NCBI GenBank assembly: GCA_902728285.1
Contig: CACVBU010000354.1
Location: 62,001 to 126,000, forward strand
Length of the DNA: 64,000 nt
Direction: 5' to 3'
Source of the DNA: Clytia hemisphaerica
Lineage: Eukaryota > Cnidaria > Hydrozoa > Leptothecata > Clytiidae
The first letter of the stretch is position 1. Every line of letters begins with the position of its first letter. The translations under genes and the position numbers were made by a program. The notes under the pieces were generated by a model. That model was not told where the DNA came from and did not search any database. It worked only from the letters and a program-made list of their open reading frames with translations. Shown here piece by piece: positions 24,700 through 36,300 of this stretch.

Positions 24700-26606
24700 T
24701 ACCAGTTGGTCTTGTCAATATACTGCTCTCTTGGGAGAGCAAACCAATGTTGAACAATATTCCCATGAGACAGTCAAGAAGACAAAAAAGATAATTCCCA
24801 GTATGAATAAAATGTATACAATGAATTCTCATGTGATGCAATGAAACAATTGTTTGACCCTATATTAAATTGTGATACCCCCTTAGGAGCTCGCAATACT
24901 TAAAAGACCTTTTCATAAAATTACGGGTGGGTTTACATCTGTAGGGGAGAATCGAAACACTCCTTTTGTCGATAACAATTCAGAATATAAACAAAACAAA
25001 AGCTCAAAATCACTTTCACGAATTCTTTTATAAACATAATTGATCTTATTGCCATTGTTACAAGAGGTAGGTTTGCGTACCTCTTAAGACAAAGGACGTA
25101 ACGAGGAGAAAATCAATTAACAAGGACCGGCGTAAAAGGGGCCGATAAGGTAGTGAAAAGGTTTCCAACTGGGCTGTCGCGAAGGGGAATAGAAATTTTT
25201 TTTTGCTGGATTGTTATACTACGACGCCACTGTCTGAGTAACTTGATAACAGCTGTTCATAATTTTACGGGCACGGTAAACCTTGAAGATTAACCATCTG
25301 AAGAAAATAGTCCTCCCGCGGAAAATTCTACAACAAGAATCTTGTTGTGCGCCGGAAAGTCAAAAACTAAATTTTACTGATACCATGCCCATCAGGTGGG
25401 CAGAAAAAATCACAATCTGATCTCAGGTTATGTCTGAGTCACGCAATTGTTTTTTCCCAAATTCACGCAATTTCTGCTCACGCAAAGTTTTCCAATTTAA
25501 CTCAATCAATGTCACGCACCACGAATATGAAAAAGCCCATTCACGTATTCACGCTCAAAGTCAAAGGGGGTTGTAATCACCACACTTTTAGCTTGACTAA
25601 GAATTAAGTCATAACGTTTTCTCTGCATGGATACTATTTTGACATCATACGTAAAATAAAATAAAATGTTTCTGAGGGCAATGTTGATCGATTTCGTTCC
25701 CAGCGTACGATTTCTTGATGTTTTCTAATTGGCACCCGATAGCAGGCTGTCTATGCGCTGTCCATATGTATGTAACGGAACAAGGCCATTTATTAAGATA
25801 TCGATCTCGTAAACAGAGAACCATAAAAAGCAAACTAAGGGACTTGGTACGAGTTTGCTTTACATTAACCAAACGTATGAACCAATGATATTTGGAAATT
25901 CGCAATATCTCACAACATCTAAGCAAATGTATAAGTACGGGAGGAAAGAAGGTTCAATTTCAAGTCTTCCTTTAAAAAGTTTACTTAAAGATATTCTTTT
26001 TTATAATGTAGTAATGAGACGAAACTGTTATGCTGACAAAGCAGGAAAAATTGTCAAGATTTTTGCTCGCTAGGCGCGTGATGAGGAGAAAATAGTTTTT
26101 TGTTTTGTTTAAACATGCTGTGTATGCAATTGATGGGAGGGAAGCGTTGAATGATGTTTTCAGCTAAGTTTTCTTAGTTTCTTGGTATCTTTGCTCCGTG
26201 TTTGAGAAAATAGACAAATTTTCTCGGAAAAGCTTGTTCAAGATTGAATGTTCAAAAACAACGATTAGCGGAAAATGATACCTACATGTCAGGTGCACGA
26301 TTCAACAAGCTTTGTCAACACGCAGTAATTAACAAATATCTGAGAAAAGAGCTCATCTTTTTATGAGTATACTGTGTACTGAGAAAAAAGAGTATAAATA
26401 GTCTCAGGAACTTTACAGTATACTAAGAAACTAGGGATTAGTCAACGAAAGACAAGAGCCGAAACAGCAAGAACGCCTAATGACATAGCAACAGTCAAAT
26501 ATTTGTTTGCAATGTGTGCATTTCGCTACCAGAAAGCACCGCTCCTTCCAAAATGAACTTAAAATGACGATGCCTGGGAAAGGTTAAAGATTCTACTATT
26601 TTAAAC
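24700..26606. other. intergenic with one diverged repeat
   Basis: No gene recognised. 25235-25445 is a repeat found inverted at 29.8 kb. The open frames at 25645-26073 overlap on both strands and have no recognisable content. Confidence 0.35.
25235..25445 (+). repeat. repeat, inverted copy at 29818-30130
   Basis: Shares GAATCTTGTTGTGCGCCGGA, TTGATAACAGCTGTTCATAA and CACAATCTGATCTCAGGTTA with the reverse complement of 29818-30130, in the same order. Confidence 0.65.
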
Positions 26607-27321
26607 CATAGTATAAGAAAGCCGCGGCTGGAATATGTACTGCATTGTCTTTTCAGTTAATTGCTGTTCTATCTCTGTCTCCGAGATTTATAAGAACATC
26701 AAGATTTTTAGTTTATTTTTGGTAGATAGTTTTGGAAATTTTTCTCTTATTTTCCTTCACAAAAAGTTTTTTTATTGCTAGATATCTTTGAATCTGTATC
26801 CAATATAACACTTGAACTGATTTTGGACATATTTTAGGGGTATTTTGTGGTAACGATAGTTTTTCGCCAAAATTAAAATCATAAGAACTATATTCAAGAT
26901 GACAACTTTCCTGTCAGTTTAAATGATACATATTGCAGGTGCTGGCTTGAAATTTTCACAGAATTATCTTGATGTACTATTTCATTGATTTCTAAAAAGA
27001 TTTCACTGAAATATTATGAAGGCATTTCGAGGCACTTTATTAATTTTTGAGTTCTTTCAGCTAAGCCATTTTGTGCTTGTTTAAATTTCTTATTGTTGAT
27101 CTTTCCTTTATAATGGTTTTATAATGCAAGTGTATTATCAAGGGCATATCATTAATATCTAAAACGCACTGAGAAGTAAGTATCAGCGAGAAACCAATAA
27201 AATTTACCATTAAAGATGCTACATTACTTTTCTTGATCAACAAATAGTCATCAAATACGACAGAGATAGAACAACAGAAATTCAGATGTTATCATTCCAG
27301 CCGCGGCTTTCTTATACTATG
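26607..27321. mobile_element. 715 bp DNA element with 7 bp target duplication
   Basis: Inverted ends begin CATAGTATAAGAAAGCCGCG and match for about 28 bases. TTTAAAC flanks both sides (26600-26606, 27322-27328). The interior has no transposase. Confidence 0.8.
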
Positions 27322-27328
27322 TTTAAAC

Positions 27329-28436
27329 TCAATGCAAAGAATCGCACCAGCTTGCGAGATTTTAGACTAAAATATTTTTTGTAATCTCAAATGTGCGTAC
27401 TACTTATTCACCAAGCTAAAATATCACAAATCTTTATTCGGGCAGGATAAAAAAATAGGATAGCATTGGTCGCGGCGCTCTATAGGTCTCGATATACCAG
27501 TACAGGATCTTAAAAATCAAGCAGTGGCACTACTTACACTTAACGAGTTAAATGGCTACAGCCACCTGCAGTGTGAAATGCCCTATATTCATGATTCAAT
27601 CAAACACATTCAACCAACTTCTATCACCAAAGGAAACACAGAATATTCTCTCTTGATTAATTTCTTCATTATCTATCTGATTATGTCACAGACTAAACAT
27701 CAACGTGAACACTGCTTTCAATATATCATATTTTATAAGAACAATAAGACTCAAAAAACGCAAAAAATTAAGAGCATTAGAACGAAGCTGAGCCTGGAAA
27801 TTCCCACATGTAGTTTAACACAGTCAAAGCAGTAAAAATGTCTGAATTTTAACTAGAATAAGAACAGGATCAGCATGAGACTATAAGTACAAAGTTCAAA
27901 TAAAAACTCTTGACTCAAAAACCAGGCAAGTTTTGGCGAGGCTTCACTTATTCCCCAATCTGTATGTATCCTGTTAACTTTGTTCAGCTTAGATTATCTT
28001 CCATGACTTAGAACAAACTTAAACCCAGTCCCTTAATTCACCTTTTTAATGATTCCTTCGCTCACGAAAAGTTGTACGTTGGGTCTATCAGTAAAATCAA
28101 TAAGGAGCGGACATGGTGCTGGGTACGGGGTTAACCATATAGTTTAGTCCAACTTCGAGCAACAGAACAAGAGCTTTGTTTTGTTCTCACTAAATTGTTC
28201 TAATAAAAAACGTGTAATTAAAGTAATTTCAACGTAATAATCAGTTCAATATCTAATACTGAACATTAGGGAATCAAATCAATTAAATGTTTTAAACTTT
28301 TACTAATGAGTTTGTTTTCTCATTAAGAAAAAATTCAACCTGAATTATTATTGTCATATTTCTCTTTAGGAAGAAAGTGAACTGTGACCAGGGTGTTCTT
28401 TAATTGCGATTGGCATTCAGAAGACACAAGAAGAAT
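27329..28436. other. intergenic
   Basis: No gene recognised. It holds a partial MITE-A fragment at about 28137-28213 ending TTCTAATAAAAAACGTGTA. Confidence 0.35.
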
Positions 28437-28437
28437 A

Positions 28438-28516
28438 ACTCTATAAGAACATTAAGGCTCAACTTTTGCAAAACCCTAAGAACAAATTAAAACAATACCA
28501 ATCAATCTCATATAGT
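28438..28516. mobile_element. MITE-A fragment
   Basis: Contains CTATAAGAACATTAAGG and later AAGAACAAATTAA. It is cut on the right by the poly-G-ended element. Confidence 0.5.
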
Positions 28517-29774
28517 CCCGGGGGGGGGGGGCAGTCAGGCAAATTTGACCGACGGGTATGTGCGGCGGTTAAGGGTGTTTTTCAAAATAGCAGAAATGCA
28601 CTGTAAGGGTGGACTTTTGATAAATGCACTGTATGGGTGGAAATTTCAGCAAATCTAGGAAAAATTGCAAATTTTGTACGAAAATCTTGATTTGTTTGCT
28701 CTAAAAGAGTTTAAAATTTGAAAAAATGCACTGTAACAGCATAGAATTACTATCAGATACCTTAGAGGAAGAAATTTTGGCGGGAATTTAATTTGGCGGA
28801 TGGCCGAAAAAGTTTTTTAGAGAGAATTTAATTTGGCGGATGGACGAAAAAAACTAAATTGGTCGGGAATTTAATTTGGCGTTTGCTGAAAATTTAATCC
28901 TTAAATAAAATGTCGTAAAAACAGCAAAAAAAATGCAAAAACACCTTAAAAGAGATCATATTTTCAAAATGTTTTAATTTGGCGGGAATTTAATTTGACG
29001 GATGACGGAAAAAAGAAATTTTGGCGGGAACTTAATTTGGCGGATTCTGGCCAAATCCGCCAAATTTTCTTTCCACCAAAATTTCTTCCTTTAAGGTAGA
29101 ATAAATTCATGCTTTTTTCCTCAAAATGAAGCGTGTCTGTAAGGGGTCCCTTAGTTGCAATGGGAATTCAATTGCACGCATGCAATGATAATGCAATTTC
29201 TTTGTTCTTATCGTATTCTAATTGCATATTTCATCATGCTTGATTGGATTCTTTTGAATTCTCAAAAAATTATGCACATAAAGTGATTACTTTCAACTGG
29301 AAATTTCGGGCAATTCGGTCCCCTCAATGCAAATAAGAATTACATATTTAAAATCAGCTCATTTTATTGACTCACCAGTGTTGAAAACTATTTGAAAACG
29401 TACTTCTAAGAAAAGAAATTTGGGTGTCAAGTTTTCACACCTAAATTAGTTATTCTTTCCGTTTAGGAGTTAAAATCACTAAATTTCAGCTCCTAAAATT
29501 CCAGATCGTAAGCTAAAATAGATTTGTAAATATCAATCGTTTTCCAAAACCAAACATACCCTTATAAAGAGATTTCTATCCACGCATCAGATTTTGAGAA
29601 ACTGTTTTTACGACCAATAATCCAAAGTGAGATATTATTCTATCTGATAACAGTTCACTGGTAAGAGTATGAATTTCACCGATTTTTTTCTAGACTGTAA
29701 GGGTGCGATTCTAAAGGCCAATTTTTTTTTCGCCGCACATACCGTCAATTGGTAAACCCACTGCCCCCCTTGGG
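28517..29774. mobile_element. 1.26 kb poly-G-ended element
   Basis: Starts CCC plus a long G run then CAGT; the right end reads, in reverse complement, CCCAAGGGGGGCAGT. Flanks CATATAGT and CATATACC agree at six of eight bases, consistent with an aged 8-base duplication. Inside are GCACTGTAAGGGTGG repeats, about five copies of GGCGGGAATTTAATTTGGCG, and mirrored GTATGTGCGGCGG / CCGCCGCACATACC-like segments near the ends. Confidence 0.75.
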
Positions 29775-29817
29775 CATATACCGTCCAAAAGGAATTTCAG
29801 GAATGCCTAAGAAAATG

Positions 29818-30130
29818 TTACCTGAGATCAGATTGTGATTGTTTTCAGCACACCACGCTGTAAGCTCTAAAGGGATGTGTGAACACATAACAATCTGACG
29901 AATATGCAATCTCGAAATCGTAAGGACCTCGTTAAAGGACTAGGAATGACAACAAAGTTGCGTGAGTGTATTTATGAATAGGGCGCCGTATCAGTTTTTG
30001 ACTTTCCGGCGCACACCAAGATTCTTATTGTAGAACGACTATTTTCCTTAGATGTTTAATTTTCAAGCGCCTTCAGAGGTTCACCGTGCGCGTAAGAAAA
30101 TTATGAAGAGCTGTTATCAGGTTAAGAAAA
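29818..30130 (-). repeat. repeat, inverted copy of 25235-25445
   Basis: Reverse complement of the 25.2 kb repeat, with about 100-130 extra bases in the middle (around 29860-29985). Confidence 0.65.
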
Positions 30131-30238
30131 TGCTTATTTGAAGATTTTAAAGGGGAATTAACGTTTCAAAATTGTCAACAAATAAATTACAGATTCAAAT
30201 AGAGCTCATTGAGACAATTTCAAATATATATGGTTTAT

Positions 30239-30800
30239 CCCTATTCGGACTAGGGGGGGGGGGGGGCTCTTTCTGTTCGGAGGTCAAACTATTGCTAATA
30301 GCTCCTGAAATAATAGAGCTTTTGCCGTGAAATTTTCTGTAAATTCCTAACTTTTATTTAGCTTCAAAATAAAAAAAAATTTGACACCTAAATATTTTCA
30401 CACCTTGAGCATGATGACATTTCTGACAGTAAGGTGTCACAAAAATTGACACTTTTCCAATACAAAGTTATTTTCATTGTCAAATATATCGTTTAGACCG
30501 TAATTTATTGAATATTTAGGATAAAATAAGCATTTTAAACTCAGGCAACTTTTTTCTAAAGCCTTTGTTAGAATACAATAGCTATTTATAAGAACAAAGG
30601 AAATTTTCAGTTTTTGCTCACTTTGGGCATGATGAGTGACGTCATCAAAAAAATTTTTTGTCAAAAGTTACCTTACGTCACAAGGATCTTGTGTGCCAAA
30701 TTTCATCCAAAAAGACCCACTAGATCAAAAGTTAAGGGGTGGTACAGGAAACCCCCCCCCCTAGTTCTGAACCGCCCCTAAAAGCCTAGTATGAATAGGG
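30239..30800. mobile_element. piggyBac-like MITE, copy 1 (562 bp)
   Basis: Ends CCCTATTC...GAATAGGG, each followed inward by CTAG-type sequence and a run of G (left) or C (right). TTAT flanks both sides (30235-30238, 30801-30804). The copy at 60287-60846 is almost identical and has TTAA flanks. CCCT ends with TTAA-type duplications fit piggyBac. No transposase. Confidence 0.85.
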
Positions 30801-30804
30801 TTAT

Positions 30805-31732
30805 AGGGCTTTACTCTTCTACATCCGGAATAAGAGTTGTTTGAAAATTCCCTTGCGTTGCTATGGATACGAAAAATGTGACGTAGCATACGCCCTGTGT
30901 GTCTCTTTTTTACAAGGGAAGAGTGGTGAATGATGATTTAAAATGCAGTTTTTGAGTTTCTTTTTACCGTTAGAAAGTTCACTGCACCTGCAACTAGACT
31001 CTCCTAGTATTTTTTCTTCAACGTTTTGCTATAACTACTCTACAAAAGATTAATTTCTTATGTTTTTTATCTCTTTTACACCCAAATAGAGTGTAACTGT
31101 AAGAATAGTTGGAGCGCATGCGACGTCACAAAATCAACAGAGGGGAAGTTTTTCTCCATTGTAGAGTCAAAATTGTGAGAAATTAAAGATTGAATAACTC
31201 AATGAATAAAAGACATTATGAAGTGGTTCTTTTTTTGTTCGATCATATTTTTCTTCCTCTTTAATGTTTCGAAAAAAAATCTCAGGGTTAATTCCAAGGA
31301 ACTTTAATTTTCAATAAATAAAATAAAATGCAGATTTTTTATGTAAGAACATTTAAGTCTATAAATCACGAAAAAAATATAGAAGAACCGAGCCTACCCT
31401 TAAAAAATAACACGCCTATATCGAATACCAAAAATTATTTTAGGCTTTTATTTTTCAAACTTTTTCATAACATTTCAAACACAACATAAAATTAGAATTA
31501 AAAAAAATACAACATAAAAGTTCAAACATAAAATCTTTTTATGAATATTTACAATAAAGAATGGGGAAAACAGCAAAAATGAATATTTTTTGTTGCCTAT
31601 TAACCGGACACATTGAATGTCCGAACAGAATTCATACGAAGTAAAATCCTCGAAAATCATTTATCTTACTGAGTTTGAATTTATCTAAAATAGGACAAAT
31701 TCAGTAGTTAAATTAACCCAATCAAAAGATAT
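30805..31732. other. intergenic, no recognisable feature
   Basis: AT-rich; no gene or defined repeat recognised. Confidence 0.3.
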
Positions 31733-31864
31733 TTAAAGGGATAATCAGATAGGTTGAAATCTTTAGCATGAAAAGAGTTGGACAAAAAGATTTGGAGGTT
31801 TCGCTCAGAACATTTGAAGTAATTTACAGACAAAATATCTCGAACCATCTGATTATCCCTTTAA
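31733..31864. mobile_element. 132 bp MITE
   Basis: Inverted ends TTAAAGGGATAATCAGAT on both sides of a 90-base interior. Confidence 0.65.
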
Positions 31865-33394
31865 TTCCTAAGGTGACGGTTTTGGAATAAATAATGACGA
31901 TTTTAATCATACATAAATTCTGTCCCGTTTTTTTCCCGGACACACTGTATATGATCCGAAAATAATTGAAAGTAATAAATAATAAATTCTTTTGGAACAT
32001 TACATTATGATAAAATTATATCATAATTCAATAGAGACAAATGCAAGAAGAAAAAAAACGAAAAAATAAAATCTTTTAAAAATGTAAACTAAAAAATGGA
32101 CAAAAAATGCATACCGTACATGAGAAAGCGCATTGGTAATAGCAATCATGACACCAAGAAAACGCTTGTAAAATTACAATATTTAAAATCAGGGTTCTTT
32201 GCATCAATCGTGGTTTTAAGATAAGTCTTCGTGCGCAAAAGAAATAAAATTTGAGTTAAATTTAAACTTTATCACAACAAGCGATCTATCATGGTTTTTT
32301 TTACGTTGACTTTGAAAAACCACATCAAAACAGGGTATGATAAAAAAACACCTGCTAACATGTTTTCAGATAAGAACAATATTTATAATTTTTAGCTTTT
32401 GATGGCTAAAATCTTCAGAACAAGTTAGGAAGATTCTTAGGCTTAAAACTTCAGGAGGCTTATAAAAAAATCACATGTACAGAAAACAATGTCACAGTTC
32501 CGTCCAGAAAAAGGGGGGTAAAAATATTACTTTATTCACTTGAACGACCTCCCACGAGCTAATGCCTTAGAGGTAGGCAGCAAATATACACTATCCTTAA
32601 ATGTCTACTATTGTGTAACGACCACAGCCTAATAGCGAATAGTATAGAATTTTGATATTCAAAATTTCTAAAAATGGGATACTTTCAAGGCAACGAATAC
32701 ACCCTGCTCTCTCTTTCGAGGCCAAAATATAAAAATCAAGCCATTCTAGTGAAGATTATCCTCGAAAATAATTGGGCCAATAATTTTCCATAGGAAACGT
32801 ATTAAATTTCAATAATATACCAATAATGTTTATTAAGGGTACTACTAATAGGGACTGCTAAATTATTTCGCAGTCACATGTATCAAGACAATAAAAGAAT
32901 AAAAGCAAAAAAAGAATGGGTCAGATAGGGATTTAAAAACAGGGAGAAGTAAAGAGATGAGAAAAGATGGGCAGATGGGTAAAGGTTAGGGTAGGGCGGT
33001 TGAAGGAGGGAGGGGGCGCCGTGATAAAATCTCACTATAATTATTTTTGGCACTTGCACGATTCATAAAATATCTCATCTGATATAAGAGGGTCGTCCAG
33101 TGTTGACTTTGACCAAATATTTTCCAACAAAGTATCTGATGTAATAGACACAAAATCAATTGTCTCTGCAAAAAACAGGATTGTAAAAGCTCCTTTGATC
33201 TTTCTTTTTTGCTTGTCATCCTTTTCATCATTTTCTTTCGTTCTTTGGCAAAGTAATATCCCTACATTATCCATACATAATAGCCGGTGGTAATGAAAGC
33301 ACTACTTTGAGCAATTATTAAGAACAGCTTTCCATCGGTCTATGTTCAGTATACTCAATCTCTTTTTCTCCATTTCATTCGATGTATTCACACC
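31865..33394. other. 3' flank of the DeSI-PUL gene
   Basis: Contains a degraded MITE-A piece at about 32358-32476. A 77-codon minus-strand frame at 33041-33274 has protein-like composition but no splice support; it may simply be 3' UTR. Confidence 0.35.
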
Positions 33395-36300
33395 TCAGAC
33401 AGAAATGGGTGATTCAAGTTCACTGGCGTAAACATCTGGGACGATCATCTGTGCCAATTCTGCTACCTGTGAACCAAAATCGGTCATTACAATGAAGGTA
33501 CAGTTGATTCTCTTTAACTCGAACCTCTATAACTCGAACAATTTTTATGGTCCCTTCAGTCAACAATGCTTTTATGGTCCCTCTATAACTCGAAATTTAA
33601 CTCAAACTTAAGTCGAACAAATAAACTAAGTGTTCGAGTTATGGAGAATCCATTGTATGATTAAAATTAGAGCAATGAGAACTTCATAGTTCTCTATATT
33701 CACCTGTAAACCCTAAAAGTGCGAGGAGAATGGGTTGGAGTTTATCAGGAAAATGATGCCAAAATTCATTTCTTCCTGGTAAACTCTTACCAAGTTACCT
33801 TACGCTTTAAGGGTTGATAGGCGCAATTAGAAAGCGGTTTTCGTCTAACAGGCTTACTAGCCGACCCTGTTGTTGCAATTTTGTGGGAATTCGGATATTT
33901 TGTTCAAAAATCTGATATAAAACAGAAAAGAACAAGACAGACTAGGCTGGTCTTAGATTTTGGGTGACCTGTAGAGCTCCGTAAATTCCGTACCATAAAA
34001 CTGGAGCCTTTTCAGGGCGGGGGGGTCTATGTACAAGAAAGCGGCATGTATCATGGGGTGGGTGGGTGTTTTGAATTTTTTTTTGCTGTTTGGTATAAAT
34101 TCGTATTATCTGCTTAGCATCTGTGTAATATACATGAGGTTTTTTGGGGTTTGAGTGTTGAGTTTGCTGGATAGTATTCTGTACTAAACAGGGTGTATTG
34201 GAGTATATTTGGGAGTTTGCTGGATAGTATTTTGCAGTTTTTTTACTATAGGGGTGGAGTGGTGTCTAAAATCGAAATTTGCCACAAAGTACTGATACAT
34301 GCCGTTGTTTTGTACATGGACCCCCCCTGGCCTTTTTCATTCTTTTTGTGAAATATTCAACAAATTGTAAAGATATAGAGCTTTTACCTGGTCAAACTTT
34401 TTGGTGAAATTTTGTAGTGCAGCGATACTGTATTCACCTGCCAAATCAAATGAAAAACAAGGATAAGCATCATTTGTGTGTGAAAGCTTTTATAAATACC
34501 GTATTTTTTTCCTCGCAGATTTGCTGTTATTTATATTATAAAGTTTTCCGAACACTTTTCAGTAAAAAGGGTTTTAATGCACCAACGGGTTGAAATTCAA
34601 AATTGTGCATAAATTGATCGAGTCAGTTATGATACATTGTTGGTAAAATGACTGAACACGCACCTCAAATCCAATCGACTTACAAAAAGAACAAACAATA
34701 ACAATTCGAAAAACCAGTGACTTACGAGCTTTGGAGTTATAGGAGAGTTCAGCGACAACGTGTAGGAGAGCTGACGATAATTCGAAGGCGTGATCATCGT
34801 TGATCTGGTGGAAGAGATGGGAAAGTTTAAACGCCTAACACGCACTGAGCTTCATATATACCCTGGGTAAAGTTTCTCCATCCCGCATAAGCTAATCTTT
34901 GATCGGAGTTTTTTTGTAAGTGGTAGCCTAATGGTAGCACTACTCAATAGTAGGGTAAAGGCATCGAGAACGCTAGATCTGTTTTTATTCTTGAAGACTT
35001 TTGATGATGTTTTGCCGTTTGACATTGAATATCTTTAAAAATACAATGGCTTCTTTGCGTATACCACTTTCTAAAGATCTCAGATCAAAATTGGTTAATG
35101 TATCTTTGTCTTGGGCTTTTAGTGGTCAGTGGTAACAACAAGGGAAAAAAGATAGCTCAAATGGTGCTCATAAACATTCGAACCCTTCGAAAGGTTCTTG
35201 TTTTTTTTGTAGATAGTGGGTGCTCCACGAAAAAATATAGGGGTTTGGTAACTAACCGTGTCCTTTTTAATATGAATTCGCGTTAATGCTCATGTTTATG
35301 GTTAGAACTTAGCTTAAACTAGTGTAGACGTTGAATTGATACCTCTCTTTGGCATGCTTCTTTTATCGCCAGACCGACCTATATATATTCTAAGTGTAGA
35401 CAACAGTTACCTTTACAATTGAGAGTGAATAGGCGAGACAACATCCAGCTTCTCTGACAAAGGGACCTGGTCCATCGAGAATACTTGAAACAGTGAGATT
35501 GACCAGTATCCGAAGCATAGAATCGATAGCCAGTAGATGATTACGTAGTTCGTATACACTGAGTAGGTTTGCTAACTGAAAGTAAAAAGTGAAAATGTAA
35601 TGTAACAATTAATTGTTAATCACATGTCAGATGTGAATCATTTAGGTAAAAGATAAGCGTAAAGTTCTAAAAAAAACTATAAGGCCTACAAAAACCAATC
35701 CACTCTCTTAAAAAGGGTTCAAAAATTACTAAATTCGAAAACCCTTCATCCCAAAGGATTAGAGCAAAAAGATGGGAAGAAATCTCTATATGGGTCCTAA
35801 AAACGTCAAGATATATCTTCTTAATAATGTATGAACAGATACATAGTATCCTACTCCCCCCTTTCAAAAGGGAGAGAGGGGGAGCCAGAAAATAATTTTC
35901 GAAATTTGAGAGGGTAGATTAATAATGGGGGGGGGTTAAATATTTAGGTTTTAATATGTCCAATAAATAGGGGGAGGGGACAAAGAAAATCTTAATTTTT
36001 CAGAGGAATAACCTTTTAAACACTTTGTGGAGTTTTTTTTGCTATTTCAAGAGGGGGGCCAACCCGCTAGGACACCTGTACATATGATACTTACAAATTG
36101 TATCCTAAGTAGTTTGACATCGTTTGCTGGTCCATGTTGTAATTTATTTATCACCATTAGTACTATTTCGTCGCCTAAGAGAAGAAGGTAAAACTATATT
36201 TTAAACCAATAAGGTATAGCCGAGGACTGGAGTCGATTCTATTATTGGGTCATTCATAAAGAACGTACACGCAAAATTTTCAAAATATTTTACACCATTT

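Noticed and set aside
33041..33274. 77-codon minus-strand frame downstream of the DeSI-PUL stop
   Set aside because: Text is protein-like but overlapping frames exist and there is no acceptor or family; more likely 3' UTR.
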